In this document: piece by piece, positions 51,576-60,985 of the stretch | Numbering within the stretch: position 1 is the stretch's first letter | Layout: each line of letters starts with the position of its first letter | Origin: Psychromarinibacter halotolerans | GTDB lineage: Bacteria; Pseudomonadota; Alphaproteobacteria; Rhodobacterales; Rhodobacteraceae | Reading direction: 5' to 3' | NCBI RefSeq assembly: GCF_029168315.1 | Contig: NZ_JARGYD010000013.1 | Location: forward strand, 1 to 64,000 | DNA: 64,000 bases | Made by a program: the position numbers and the translations under genes | The notes under the pieces: model-generated | What the model was told of the DNA's origin: nothing | What the model saw: the letters and a program-made list of their open reading frames with translations, nothing else | Databases searched by the model: none

Positions 51576-52003
51576 TGACCCGTATTTTCCATGCTGGCCC
51601 ACGGCTCTTGCGGCGCAAGCGCCTCGCCTTCCTGCAACAGCTCGATCGACACGTTGTCGGGCGAGCGCACGAAAGCCATGTGGCCGTCGCGCGGCGGGCG
51701 GTTGATCACCACGCCCGCGTCCTGAAGCTTGGCGCACATGTCGTAGATGTTGTCGACCGTATAGGCGAGGTGGCCAAAGTGGCGGCTGTCCGACGGCAGC
51801 CCGTCGTCGCCGTCCCAGTTGTAGGTCATTTCAACGTCGGCGGTGCCGTCCGCCTGATCCGGCGGGCACATGAACACCAGCGAGAAGCGGCCCTTGTCGT
51901 TGTCGATCCGGCGCCGTTCGACAAGGCCCAGAAGCTCGTAGAACGCCTTGGATTTCTCCAGGTCCTTCACGCGCACCATCGTGTGCAGATACTTGATACC
52001 CAT
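51569..52003 (-). CDS. gloA: Lactoylglutathione lyase (glyoxalase I)
   Basis: 144 residues. It converts the methylglyoxal-glutathione hemithioacetal to S-lactoylglutathione. The VOC fold motifs are there: LHTMVRVKDLEKSKAFYELL, SLVFMCPPD, MTYNWDGDDGLPSDSRHFGH (metal-ligand His) and NVSIELLQEG (metal-ligand Glu). It sits in tandem with the DUF1194 genes downstream; the start of DUF1194-2 overlaps its stop. Confidence 0.94.
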   Translation of the reverse strand: MGIKYLHTMVRVKDLEKSKAFYELLGLVERRRIDNDKGRFSLVFMCPPDQADGTADVEMTYNWDGDDGLPSDSRHFGHLAYTVDNIYDMCAKLQDAGVVINRPPRDGHMAFVRSPDNVSIELLQEGEALAPQEPWASMENTGHW

Positions 52004-52096
52004 TATTCCCTCCGGGCTTTCTGTTCGCTTTGCGCCAAGCCTATCACGAATGTGCGCCGCGGCCAGTGGCGAGGCGACGGCGCGGCCGTGCGGCTG

Positions 52097-52714
52097 TTAC
52101 AGCTTGCGCAGCATCAGGTAGGTCATCATGCCCATCGGCGGCAGTTGCTTCTGCTCGACAAGCTCTAGACCGGGCTGGTCCAGCACGACGTCCATCTCGA
52201 AATCCGAATGCCACCCCAGCACGTTCGCCATCGGCGCAGCCATCTTCTCGACCCGCGCCAGCAGGCCGGTGTCGCGGGCGAAGTGGTTCACCACCACCAG
52301 ATGCCCGCCCGGCCGCAGCACGCGCGCGGCCTCGGCCATCACCTGTTCCGGGTCCGGCACCACCGAGATGACGTGCATCAGCGCCACGGCGTCAAAGCTT
52401 GCATCCGGGAAATCCAGCGTGCGCGCATCCATCTGCCGCAGCTCTTTCACGGCGGTCAGGTTCATCTCGGACACCTTCGCGCGGGCCTTGGCCAGCATCT
52501 CGTGCGAGAAGTCGATCCCTGTCACCTGCCGGTCGGGGGCATAGTTCGGCAGCGCAAGCCCGGTGCCGACACCGATTTCCAGAACCTCTTTGCCGGACAT
52601 TTCGTTGATATGTCCTACCGCGGTGCGGCGGCCAACCTGCGTCACCGCACCGAACGTGCGGTCGTAAACAGGCGCCCAGCGCGCGTAAGAGTTCTTAACG
52701 ACATCAAGTTCCAA
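52097..52714 (-). CDS. pmtA: Phosphatidylethanolamine N-methyltransferase PmtA
   Basis: 205 residues. It methylates PE to phosphatidylcholine with SAM. The SAM-binding motif is VLEIGVGTGLALPNYAP; other blocks (LDFPDASFDAVALMHVISVV, LRPGGHLVVVNHF) match the Rhodobacter PmtA group. The start is TTG at 52714, preceded by AGGGAAG; a longer frame exists but runs through the pssA gene. It follows pssA by 11 bp, and psd precedes both. Confidence 0.93.
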   Translation of the reverse strand: MELDVVKNSYARWAPVYDRTFGAVTQVGRRTAVGHINEMSGKEVLEIGVGTGLALPNYAPDRQVTGIDFSHEMLAKARAKVSEMNLTAVKELRQMDARTLDFPDASFDAVALMHVISVVPDPEQVMAEAARVLRPGGHLVVVNHFARDTGLLARVEKMAAPMANVLGWHSDFEMDVVLDQPGLELVEQKQLPPMGMMTYLMLRKL

Positions 52715-52725
52715 GTTATTCTTCC

Positions 52726-53478
52726 CTAGTGGTCCTTTTGCTCGCGGCCCGGTCCCTTCCGAAGCGCGACAAGCAATGTTGTCAGATAGGCCACCATCGC
52801 GAGAAGCAACGTGGCCCAAGTATAAATGAACAGAAGCGCGGCGGCGAGCACGGCGCCCAGCAGCACGAACCGCGCGCTGCGGCGTGGGATTCTCACGTTC
52901 TTGAACGAGAAGGTCCGGATCCGGCTGATCATCAAAAGCCCGATCACAAGAACATAGGCCGTCGACACCCACGCCGGAATGCGCGGCAGTTCGGGGAAGG
53001 CGAAGGACGCGACCAGCGGCATCATCACGAGCAGCGCCCCCGCCGGGGACGGCACACCTTCGAAAAAGTCGGACGACGCACTGCCGTCCTTCTGACCGAC
53101 GTTGAACCGGGCCAGTCGCAGCAGGCAGCACAGGGTGAAGCACAGCGCCGCGATCCAGCCGATGCCGCCGACTTCGTTCAGCGTCCACAGGTACAAGATC
53201 AGCGCCGGCGCCACGCCGAAGTTCAGGAAATCGGCAAGCGAATCCAGCTCTGCCCCCAACAGCGACTGGCTGCGCAACAGGCGCGCAAGCCGCCCGTCCA
53301 GCCCGTCGAGGATGGTGGCGATCAGCACCAGCCGCACCGCCCAGTGGTATTCGCCCAACAGCGCGAACCGCACCCCGGTCAGCCCCGCGCAGGCAGCGGT
53401 CAGCGTCAGCAGGTTCGGCAGCAGCTTGACCAGCGGCAGGTCGCGCTCGCGCTTGGGGTCGGTCTCGTCATCCAACAT
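52726..53478 (-). CDS. pssA: CDP-diacylglycerol--serine O-phosphatidyltransferase
   Basis: 250 residues, integral membrane CDP-alcohol phosphatidyltransferase. The signature DGLDGRLARLL...G.ELDSLAD is present in the second membrane region. It makes phosphatidylserine from CDP-DAG and serine. Several further hydrophobic helices follow. It lies 15 bp downstream of psd and 11 bp upstream of pmtA, making a complete PS-PE-PC route. Confidence 0.95.
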   Translation of the reverse strand: MLDDETDPKRERDLPLVKLLPNLLTLTAACAGLTGVRFALLGEYHWAVRLVLIATILDGLDGRLARLLRSQSLLGAELDSLADFLNFGVAPALILYLWTLNEVGGIGWIAALCFTLCCLLRLARFNVGQKDGSASSDFFEGVPSPAGALLVMMPLVASFAFPELPRIPAWVSTAYVLVIGLLMISRIRTFSFKNVRIPRRSARFVLLGAVLAAALLFIYTWATLLLAMVAYLTTLLVALRKGPGREQKDH

Positions 53479-53493
53479 GCTGCGGGTCCGCCC

Positions 53494-54186
53494 TTAGTCC
53501 GTCCGCGCGGGCCGGGTGGCCTCGTCCGACGCAAGGTCCGCGATCACCGTCTCGCCCGCGATCATCGTCTGGCCCAGCGCCACCAACGGCACCGACCCTT
53601 CGGGCAGGTAGACATCCAGCCGCGAGCCGAAGCGGATCAGGCCGAACCGCTCGCCCGCCGACAGCCGACGGTCGGGTGCGGTGAAGCAGACGATGCGGCG
53701 CGCCACCAGCCCGGCGATCTGCACCACCGCCAGCGTGCGCCCGTCGGCCATCTCGATGGCAAGGCCGTTGCGCTCGTTGTCGGTGCTGGCCTTGTCCAGC
53801 GACGCGTTGAAGAACTTGCCCGGCCGGTAAGCCACCGCCGTCACCCGCCCCGCCACCGGCGCGCGGTTCACGTGGCAGTTGAACACCGACATGAAAACGC
53901 TGACCCGCGTCAGCGGCACGTCGGGCATCCCAAGCTCGGCCGGCGGCACGGCAGGTTCGATCAGCGACACGACACCGTCGGCAGGCGACACCACCAGCCC
54001 TTCGCGGACCGGCGTGATCCGTTTCGGGTCGCGGAAGAAGTAATAGCACCAAACCGTTGCGCCGACGCCCAGCCAGCCCAGCGGCTGCCAGATCAGGAAC
54101 AGGACCACCGTGATGGCCGCGAAGATGGCGACGAACCGGCGTCCCTCGGGGTGCATCGGTTTCAGGAAGGTGTCGCGCATGCGCAT
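53494..54186 (-). CDS. psd: Phosphatidylserine decarboxylase
   Basis: 230 residues, the short (type with G-S, archaeal-like) proenzyme. Self-cleavage should be at G187-S188 in IRFGSRLDVYL to form the pyruvoyl group. The conserved VFMSVFNCHVNRAPVAG is intact, with an N-terminal membrane helix near 20-35. It converts PS to PE. First gene of the psd-pssA-pmtA operon. Confidence 0.94.
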   Translation of the reverse strand: MRMRDTFLKPMHPEGRRFVAIFAAITVVLFLIWQPLGWLGVGATVWCYYFFRDPKRITPVREGLVVSPADGVVSLIEPAVPPAELGMPDVPLTRVSVFMSVFNCHVNRAPVAGRVTAVAYRPGKFFNASLDKASTDNERNGLAIEMADGRTLAVVQIAGLVARRIVCFTAPDRRLSAGERFGLIRFGSRLDVYLPEGSVPLVALGQTMIAGETVIADLASDEATRPARTD

Positions 54187-54350
54187 CGAAGTGTCGCCTT
54201 TCGTCCGTTGTTGCCCCCGGTGGTACGTGGCACCGGCGTCAGGAGCAAGGGAGCATCATCACCACCGCCACAACGCGCGGAAGAGTGATCACGCCGCGCC
54301 CCTTGCGACGCCCGGCACTTTGTCATGTGCTGCGCTCGGCCCCGGCGCGT

Positions 54351-54405
54351 CCCCTCCCCCTTCCCTTACCCTTCCCCCCTTCCCTTACCCTTCCCCTTAT
54401 CCCCG
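54351..54405. repeat. Pyrimidine-rich tandem repeat
   Basis: Strand of almost only C and T with two copies of TTCCCTTACCCTT (54361 and 54380, 19-bp period) and a shortened third. It lies in the spacer between the divergent psd and haloacid dehalogenase genes. Confidence 0.65.
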
Positions 54406-54440
54406 CCATCTGACAGTCTGCCGCCAGAGGGAGCCCGAGG

Positions 54441-55127
54441 ATGACCATCACCACCTGCGTCTTCGACGCGTACGGCACGCTGTTCGACGTCGCCGCCGCC
54501 GCCCGCGAGGCGGCAGGCAAGCCCGAGAACACGGCGCTGGCGCCGGTCTGGCAGGCGCTGGCCCGTGACTGGCGGCAAAAGCAGCTGCAATACAGCTGGC
54601 TGCGCGCGGTGTCGGGCGATCACACGGATTTCTGGCAGGTCACCGGCGACGCGCTGGATTGGGCGATGGAGGCATCTGGGCTGGACGACCCTTCCCTGCG
54701 CGACCGCCTGATGGACCTGTACTTCCACCTGTCCGCCTACCCCGAGGTGCCCGCCATACTGGCGCAGCTAAAGGCGGATGGCCGGACCACCGCGATCCTG
54801 TCGAACGGCGAGCCGAAGATGCTGGCCGGCGCCGTCGACAGCGCCGGTATCGGCGCGCATCTCGATGCGGTGCTGTCGGTCGAGGACGTCGGGGTCTACA
54901 AACCGCACCGCACCGTCTACGACATGGTCGGCGCGCGGTTCGGCTGTGCCCCGTCCGAGGTGCTGTTCGTGTCGTCAAACGGCTGGGACGCGGCGCACGC
55001 AACGGGCTATGGCTTCGTCACCGCGTGGGTGAACCGCGCAGGCGACCCCGTGGACCGGCTGGACTGGCGGCCCGATCATTTCCTTGCCGATCTAAGCGGC
55101 ATACCGACACTGGCGAAAGAGGCATGA
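54441..55127 (+). CDS. Haloacid dehalogenase type II
   Basis: 228 residues, HAD superfamily with the L-2-haloacid dehalogenase layout. Nucleophile Asp9 is in FDAYGTLFD, followed by AILSNGEPKML, KPHRTVYDMV (Lys) and FVSSNGWDAAHA. It hydrolyses short L-2-haloacids, or possibly other phosphate esters. It overlaps the next hydrolase by 4 bp, so they are coupled. Confidence 0.93.
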   Translation: MTITTCVFDAYGTLFDVAAAAREAAGKPENTALAPVWQALARDWRQKQLQYSWLRAVSGDHTDFWQVTGDALDWAMEASGLDDPSLRDRLMDLYFHLSAYPEVPAILAQLKADGRTTAILSNGEPKMLAGAVDSAGIGAHLDAVLSVEDVGVYKPHRTVYDMVGARFGCAPSEVLFVSSNGWDAAHATGYGFVTAWVNRAGDPVDRLDWRPDHFLADLSGIPTLAKEA

Positions 55128-55963
55128 TGCAGTATTTCCACGCCCCCGACGGCACCCGGCTGGCCTATACCGACGAGGGCGAGGGCCTGCCCGTGCTGTG
55201 CCTCTCTGGCCTGACCCGCAACGGCACAGACTTCGACTATGTCGCGCCGCATCTGGGCGACGTGCGGATGATCCGGCTGGACTATCGCGGGCGCGGCGGG
55301 TCGGACTGGGCCGATCCGGCCACCTACACCATTCAGGTCGAGGGCGGCGATGCGCTGGCGCTGCTCGATCACCTCGGGATCGGTCGTGCGGCCATCCTCG
55401 GCACCTCGCGCGGGGGGCTGATCGCGATGCTGCTGGCCTATGTCGCGAAAGACCGGCTGATCGGGGCCTGCCTGAACGACATCGGCCCGGTGGTCGACCC
55501 CAAGGGCTTGGACGTGATTCAGGGCTATGTGGGCAAACAGCCCAGCGCCAAGACATACGAAGAGGCCGCGAAGACCCGCGCCCGCCTGATGGTCGGGTTC
55601 GAGAACGTGCCCGAAGACCGCTGGATGGAAGAGGTGCAGCGCCACTATCTTCAGGCCGACGCGGGGCTGCGGATCAACTACGACCCCGACCTTGCCCGCA
55701 TCTTCGACGCCGCCGATCCCGACGCGAACCCGGCGCCCGCCGATTTCTGGCCGGTGTTCGACGCGTTCGAGGGCCTGCCCATTGCCGCCATTCGCGGCGC
55801 GAACTCGGACCTTCTCAGCCGCGAAACCTTCGCCGAGATGCAGCGCCGACGCCCCGACATGATCGCCGCCGAGGTTCCCGGTCGCGCTCACGTCCCTTTC
55901 CTTGACGAGCCCGAGGCCGTCGCCGCCATTCGCAAATGGATAGACCTGTGCCAGACACGCTGA
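55124..55963 (+). CDS. Alpha/beta hydrolase
   Basis: 279 residues. Nucleophile elbow GTSRGG (Ser), oxyanion/N-terminal HAPDGTRLAYTDEGEGLPVL region, acid near IAAIRGANSDLLS and His in PGRAHVPFLDEPE. The substrate is unknown. The start is ATG 55124 in an ATGA overlap with the haloacid dehalogenase, or the next codon ATG 55127. It overlaps the following dehydratase gene by 28 bp, so the three form one operon. Confidence 0.92.
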   Translation: MMQYFHAPDGTRLAYTDEGEGLPVLCLSGLTRNGTDFDYVAPHLGDVRMIRLDYRGRGGSDWADPATYTIQVEGGDALALLDHLGIGRAAILGTSRGGLIAMLLAYVAKDRLIGACLNDIGPVVDPKGLDVIQGYVGKQPSAKTYEEAAKTRARLMVGFENVPEDRWMEEVQRHYLQADAGLRINYDPDLARIFDAADPDANPAPADFWPVFDAFEGLPIAAIRGANSDLLSRETFAEMQRRRPDMIAAEVPGRAHVPFLDEPEAVAAIRKWIDLCQTR

Positions 55964-56943
55964 CCCCCTTCCCCGCCTCGATTGACGACATCCGCGCCGC
56001 CAACGCGCGGCTGGACCCCGTGGTGCGCCGCACCCCGCTGCTGTCCTCGCCCTTCCTCGACGAGATCGCCGGACGCCGGGTGCTGGTGAAGCCCGAGTGC
56101 CTGCAGCACACCGGCTCGTTCAAGTTCCGCGGCGCGTGGTCGGCGATTTCGGCGCTTGATCCGGATGTGCGGGCGAAGGGCATCATCGCCTTCTCGTCCG
56201 GCAACCACGCGCAGGGCATCGCCCATGCCGCGACCCGGCACGGCGTGCCGTCGGTCATCATCATGCCCGGCAACGCCCCCGCCGTGAAGATCGCCAACAC
56301 CCGCGCGCTTGGGGCCGAGGTGGTCCTGTACGACCGCGAGACCGAGGACCGCGACGAGATCGGCGCAAAGATCGCCGAAGACCGTGGGCTGACGCTGATC
56401 AAGCCGTTCGACGATCCGCTTGTGATCGCTGGACAAGCCACCTGCGGGCTGGAGATCGCCACGCAGGCCGCCGAGGCCGGGGTGACGTCGGCGGACGTTC
56501 TGGTCTGCTGTGGTGGCGGCGGTCTGACGTCGGGCATTGCAATCGCGCTGGAGGCCGAAGCACCGGGCCTGCGCGTGCGCCCGGTCGAACCCGTGGGCTT
56601 CGACGACGTGGCCCGTTCGCTGCTGTCGGGCCGGATCGAGCGCAACGACCGGGTGTCCGGCTCGATCTGCGACGCGATCATCACGCCCACGCCGGGCGAG
56701 CTGACCTTCCCGGTGATGCAGCGCCTGTGCGGCCCCGGCGTCGTGGTGCCGGAAGAGCTGTGCCTCAAGGCGATGGCCGAGGCCTTCAACCGGCTGAAGA
56801 TCGTGCTGGAACCCGGCGGCGCCATCGCGCTGGCCGCCGCGCTGTACATGCCGGAGACGGTCGAAGGCGACACTGTGATCGCCGTCGCCTCGGGCGGCAA
56901 TGTCGATGCGCCGATGTTCACGAAGGCGCTGGCGGAACTGTAG
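55936..56943 (+). CDS. Threonine/serine dehydratase-like PLP enzyme
   Basis: 335 residues, fold-type II PLP enzyme. The Schiff-base lysine is K63 in GSFKFRGAWSA; the phosphate loop is CCGGGGLTSG, and SSGNHAQGIA is conserved. There is no ACT domain, so it belongs to the short threonine dehydratase/serine racemase-like group. The gene's TAG stop lies inside a REP-like palindrome (56940-56966). ATG 55936 overlaps the hydrolase; GTG at 55948 is an alternative start. Confidence 0.92.
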   Translation: MDRPVPDTLTPFPASIDDIRAANARLDPVVRRTPLLSSPFLDEIAGRRVLVKPECLQHTGSFKFRGAWSAISALDPDVRAKGIIAFSSGNHAQGIAHAATRHGVPSVIIMPGNAPAVKIANTRALGAEVVLYDRETEDRDEIGAKIAEDRGLTLIKPFDDPLVIAGQATCGLEIATQAAEAGVTSADVLVCCGGGGLTSGIAIALEAEAPGLRVRPVEPVGFDDVARSLLSGRIERNDRVSGSICDAIITPTPGELTFPVMQRLCGPGVVVPEELCLKAMAEAFNRLKIVLEPGGAIALAAALYMPETVEGDTVIAVASGGNVDAPMFTKALAEL

Positions 56944-56966
56944 GATGGGTTTCAAACCCATCTTAC
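56940..56966. repeat. REP-like palindrome covering a stop codon
   Basis: GTAG, stem GATGGGTT / AACCCATC around TCA, then TTAC. The complete copy of the family, with both flanks. Its TAG (56941-56943) is the dehydratase stop codon. Confidence 0.8.
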
Positions 56967-57188
56967 CTAGGCCTTGCAGTTTCCCAACATTAAGCGTCCG
57001 AATATCGAGGTACGGCGACACGAAGGATCACGTTTCGAACAATCGCGATCAAGCGCACGCCGGGCCACAGTGACACCTCTGCCGGCACATGCACGATCTC
57101 TGTTTGGCGACGGAGGGGAAGCGCCCTACAACAGTCTGGTCCCCGCCGCGTCGCGTGGACACGGCACGTAATCGGGAGGAAGCGCCAT

Positions 57189-58358
57189 ATGCGTACACAG
57201 GTCTGCATCATCGGTGGGGGACCCTCGGGCCTGTTGCTTAGCCAGCTTCTGCACCTTGCGGGCATCGACAGCGTGGTGCTGGAACGGCGCACCCGAGACT
57301 ACGTGCTGGGCCGCATCCGGGCCGGTGTGCTGGAATCCGGTACCGTGGACCTTCTGCGCAAGGCAAAGGTCGGCGACCGGATGGACCGGCAGGGGATCGT
57401 CGACGACGGCATCGTCGTGGGCGGCGAGACGCACGGCTTTCGCATCGACATCAAGGCGCTGACCGGCAAGTCGATGATGGTCTGGGGCCAGACCGAGATC
57501 ACGCAAGACCTGTACGACGCGCGCGACGCGATGGGCGGAACCGTGATCCACGAGGCGGAAGCGGTGAAACCGCACGGTCTGGACAGCGACGCGCCCTACG
57601 TGACCTATCACAAGGACGGCACCGAGCACCGGATCGACTGCGACTGGATTGCTGGCTGCGACGGCTTCCACGGCGTGTCGCGCCAGTCGATCCCGCGCAC
57701 AGTGTTGAAGGAATACGAACGGATCTATCCCTTCGGCTGGCTGGGCGTTCTGTCCGAAACGCCGCCCGTCACGCACGAGATCCTGTACGCCTCGCACTCG
57801 CGCGGGTTCGCGCTGGCGTCGCTGCGCAACGAGAACCTCAGCCGCTACTACGTGCAGGTTCCGCAGGGCGAGCCGGTCGAGAACTGGTCCGACGATCGCT
57901 TCTGGGACGAGTTCAAGGCCCGCATCCCCGGCGACCTTGCCGACAAGCTGGTGACCGGCCCGACAATCGAGAAGTCCATCGCGCCGCTGCGGTCCTACGC
58001 GGCAGAGCCGATGCGCTGGGGGCGGCTGTTCCTGGTCGGCGACGCCGCCCATATCGTGCCGCCCACCGGCGCGAAGGGGCTGAACCTTGCCGCGTCGGAC
58101 GTGCATTACCTGTTCGAGGCGCTGAAGGCGCATTACCTCGACCACGACGACGCCGGGATCGAGGGCTATGCGCAAAAGGCGGCGGCCCGCGTCTGGCAGG
58201 CGATGCGGTTCTCGTGGTGGTTCACCACCGTCATGCACCGCTTCCCCGACCAGTCGGGCTTTGACCGGCGGATGCAGGAAAGCGAGATCCGGCTGCTGGA
58301 GACGTCGAAGACCGCCCAGGCGGCGATGGCCGAACTGTACGTGGGCGCCCCCTACTGA
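57189..58358 (+). CDS. pobA: 4-hydroxybenzoate 3-monooxygenase
   Basis: 389 residues, single-component flavoprotein. FAD motifs: CIIGGGPSGLLLSQLL (dinucleotide), LAGCDGFHG (from IAGCDGFHGVSR) and LFLVGDAAHIVPPTGAKGLN. It hydroxylates 4-hydroxybenzoate to protocatechuate. The start follows GGAGG; the 245-bp leader should carry the promoter. Its TGA overlaps the pcaD ATG by one base (TGATG). No PobR-type regulator is adjacent. Confidence 0.96.
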   Translation: MRTQVCIIGGGPSGLLLSQLLHLAGIDSVVLERRTRDYVLGRIRAGVLESGTVDLLRKAKVGDRMDRQGIVDDGIVVGGETHGFRIDIKALTGKSMMVWGQTEITQDLYDARDAMGGTVIHEAEAVKPHGLDSDAPYVTYHKDGTEHRIDCDWIAGCDGFHGVSRQSIPRTVLKEYERIYPFGWLGVLSETPPVTHEILYASHSRGFALASLRNENLSRYYVQVPQGEPVENWSDDRFWDEFKARIPGDLADKLVTGPTIEKSIAPLRSYAAEPMRWGRLFLVGDAAHIVPPTGAKGLNLAASDVHYLFEALKAHYLDHDDAGIEGYAQKAAARVWQAMRFSWWFTTVMHRFPDQSGFDRRMQESEIRLLETSKTAQAAMAELYVGAPY

Positions 58359-59146
58359 TGCCCCTGACCGAGTTGAAGGGAACCGGCATCTACTGGCGCG
58401 AGGACGGTGACCCCGACGGCGCGCCTATCGTCTTCGCCAACGCGCTGGGCACCGATCACCGGCTGTGGGACGGCGTGCTGTCGTACCTTCCGGCAGGCCT
58501 GCGCGTCATCCGCTACGACAAGCGCGGCCACGGCCTGTCCGACTGCCCGCCCCGGCCCTATTCGATGGGCGCGCTGGTGTCCGACGCGGAGCGGCTGCTG
58601 GACCACTTGCAGGTTCGCGACTGCCTGTTCGTCGGCATCTCGATCGGCGGGATGATCGCACAAGGACTGGCGGTGAAGCGGCTGGACCTTGTGCGCGCGG
58701 TGGTCCTGTCGAACACCGCCGCCAAGATCGGCACGCACGGCACATGGGACGACCGCATCGCCACGGTCGAGTCCGGCGGGATCGAGGCGCTGGCCGGCGG
58801 CACGATGGAACGCTGGTTCTCGAAACCGTTCCGCGCCACGCCGGACATGCGCACATGGCGCCACATGCTGACCCGCACCCCGGTCGAAGGCTATCTGGGC
58901 TGCATGGCGGCGATCCGGGGCACCGATTTCTATACCCCCACCAGCGGCCTGACCCTTCCGACGATGGTCATCGCGGGCACCGAGGACGGATCGACCCCGC
59001 CCGATCTGGTGCGCGAGACGGCAGAGCTGATCAAAGGCGCCCGGTTCGAACTGATGCGCGGTGCGGGCCACCTGCCCTGTGTCGAACAGCCAAAGGCTTA
59101 TGCGGCGCTGCTGGCCGATTTCGCCCGAAGCACCGGCCACATCTAG
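58358..59146 (+). CDS. pcaD: 3-oxoadipate enol-lactonase
   Basis: 262 residues, alpha/beta hydrolase with nucleophile GISIGGMIAQGLA, YDKRGHGLSDCPP earlier and MRGAGHLPCVEQP at the end. It hydrolyses 3-oxoadipate enol-lactone in the protocatechuate branch of the beta-ketoadipate pathway. It is translationally coupled to pobA. The remaining pca genes are not in the window. Confidence 0.92.
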   Translation: MPLTELKGTGIYWREDGDPDGAPIVFANALGTDHRLWDGVLSYLPAGLRVIRYDKRGHGLSDCPPRPYSMGALVSDAERLLDHLQVRDCLFVGISIGGMIAQGLAVKRLDLVRAVVLSNTAAKIGTHGTWDDRIATVESGGIEALAGGTMERWFSKPFRATPDMRTWRHMLTRTPVEGYLGCMAAIRGTDFYTPTSGLTLPTMVIAGTEDGSTPPDLVRETAELIKGARFELMRGAGHLPCVEQPKAYAALLADFARSTGHI

Positions 59147-59164
59147 CCCACTCGGACGCCCCGC

Positions 59165-59962
59165 TCAGACCCCCTGCACCGCCGCGCGTCGCCCGAACGC
59201 CGCGCGCGCAAGGTCGACGTTATACAGCAGCCCGAACAGCAGGTAGAACGATATGCAGACCGGCTCTGTGCTGACGTAGACGAGGTACACGAACGGCTCC
59301 CACGCGCCCAGATCCAGCCCCTTCGCGATGAACAGGCCAAGATAGCCTAGCGACAGCAGCACGCTTGTCGTTCCGACCCAAAGACGGGCGCGGTTGGCGC
59401 CGGGGGCGTAAACGCCCGCCTCGGCCATCGTCGCGGCCATCGCGGGGTCGCGCGCCGTCGCGATGCTGAACAGCAGCCCGGCCAGCACCATGCCCGCCTG
59501 ACTGATGAAGAACAGGTAGCTGCCGAACATATGCTCGTCGTTGTAGTCCGGGAAGGTGTACTGCGACAGCATCACCATCCCGATGCACGAACCCAATTGC
59601 AGCAGCGGCAGGAAGACGGAGACCGCCACCAGCCGCCGCGCCCCGCCGGGCGACGCCGCGCGCACGGCGGGCAGCGCCGATGCGAAGGTGGCGATGACGC
59701 CGCTGACCGCCGGGAACAGCAGCAAGGCGGACAGGCCAATCCAGAACGCGAAGCCGTCGCCGATCGCGGGGTCGGACAAGGCACGGCTGATCGTCGGCGG
59801 CTGTTTCGCCACGTACTCTGGATGCGACGCGATGAACGCGGCCCGCGCGCTGTAGATCTGAAGGTTCACCGTGACGAACGCGAAGGTCATCGCCAGCAGC
59901 GAAAGCAGCGACACCCAGCCAAGCCAGCCGGGTCTCGGATCATAGGCGATGGGTCTGGACAT
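59165..59962 (-). CDS. Polytopic hypothetical membrane protein
   Basis: 265 residues with about six hydrophobic helices (e.g. WVSLLSLLAMTFAFVTVN, FWIGLSALLLFPAVSGVIAT, PFVYLVYVSTEPVCISFYLL). The overall pattern recalls small DUF998/Frag1-type membrane proteins but I cannot name a family. ATG 59962 chosen; a GTG two codons earlier (59968) is possible. It is convergent with pcaD and stands alone. Confidence 0.72.
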   Translation of the reverse strand: MSRPIAYDPRPGWLGWVSLLSLLAMTFAFVTVNLQIYSARAAFIASHPEYVAKQPPTISRALSDPAIGDGFAFWIGLSALLLFPAVSGVIATFASALPAVRAASPGGARRLVAVSVFLPLLQLGSCIGMVMLSQYTFPDYNDEHMFGSYLFFISQAGMVLAGLLFSIATARDPAMAATMAEAGVYAPGANRARLWVGTTSVLLSLGYLGLFIAKGLDLGAWEPFVYLVYVSTEPVCISFYLLFGLLYNVDLARAAFGRRAAVQGV

Positions 59963-60078
59963 GCTCACGCGACTGCCGGGCTCGGGACTGTGCCTGACGT
60001 GTAGCCCACCGTGCGACGACCGCGCAAGACCGCCGCCCGTCAGGCTGTTCGTTCAGGCTGGGCGGTCAGGCTGGGCGA

Positions 60079-60654
60079 TCAAACACCGGCCTTGGGGTAC
60101 AGGTAGACGCGGGTTTCCATCGGCACCTGATCGTACAGGTGGATCATGTGCGGGTTCAGCAGCCCGACGCAGCCGTTGGACACCGCGCGACCGATGCTTT
60201 CGGGCTGGTTGGTGCCGTGAATGCGCAGGAAGGTGTCGCCCCGGTGCGGCTGGAACAGGTACAGCGCGCGGGCGCCCAGCGGGTTGTTCGGCCCGCCCGG
60301 CATCCCGTCGGCATACTGGCCCCAGCGTTCCGGTTCGCGCGCGATCATGTCCGGCGTGGGCGTCCAGGCCGGCCACTCTTTCTTGGCACCGATGGTGTAC
60401 TCGCCCGGCTCGTACAGATCACCGCGACCGACCCGCACCGCGTAGCGGATCGCCTTGCCGTCGGGCAGCGTCCAGAACAGCGAGAAGCGGTCGGGATACA
60501 CAAGGATCACCCCCGGACGATAGCGTTCCGGCATGTCGACCACCTGCGGCTGCCAGCTGTCCGGCACAACAAAGGTCTGCTGGGCGGCGGCGGGCACGGC
60601 GGTGGTCGCGGCGGCGGCAAGCGCCCCGGAAAGAAACGTACGGCGGTTTGTCAT
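60079..60654 (-). CDS. L,D-transpeptidase (YkuD), Tat-exported
   Basis: 191 residues. Catalytic YkuD motif HGTN (H146) ... SNGCVG (C162); it makes 3-3 crosslinks or attaches proteins to peptidoglycan. The N-terminus MTNRRTFLSGALAAA is a twin-arginine signal with AxA, so it acts in the periplasm. ATG 60654 begins the Tat signal; ATG 60666 is an in-frame alternative. Confidence 0.92.
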   Translation of the reverse strand: MTNRRTFLSGALAAAATTAVPAAAQQTFVVPDSWQPQVVDMPERYRPGVILVYPDRFSLFWTLPDGKAIRYAVRVGRGDLYEPGEYTIGAKKEWPAWTPTPDMIAREPERWGQYADGMPGGPNNPLGARALYLFQPHRGDTFLRIHGTNQPESIGRAVSNGCVGLLNPHMIHLYDQVPMETRVYLYPKAGV

Positions 60655-60822
60655 GTGCGGATCCATTGGCAGCTGGAACAGGGGGCAGCACCCCGCGCAA
60701 GACACGGGACACAAATTAACGACGTTACGGTAGCGCCCGCCCCCGGGGTCGGCAATGCGCTTTACATCAAACCCTTGAGAACAAATCCGCAATCCGCGCT
60801 GCAGCGCGGCAATCGAAACTTG

Positions 60823-60908
<86 letters not shown>

Positions 60909-60985
60909 ACGGGCGGCACCTTAGTGGCGTCGGCGCGGGGCTGGAACCGGAAAATGCGCGGGGCACCCCCCGGGGACCGGCCGCG

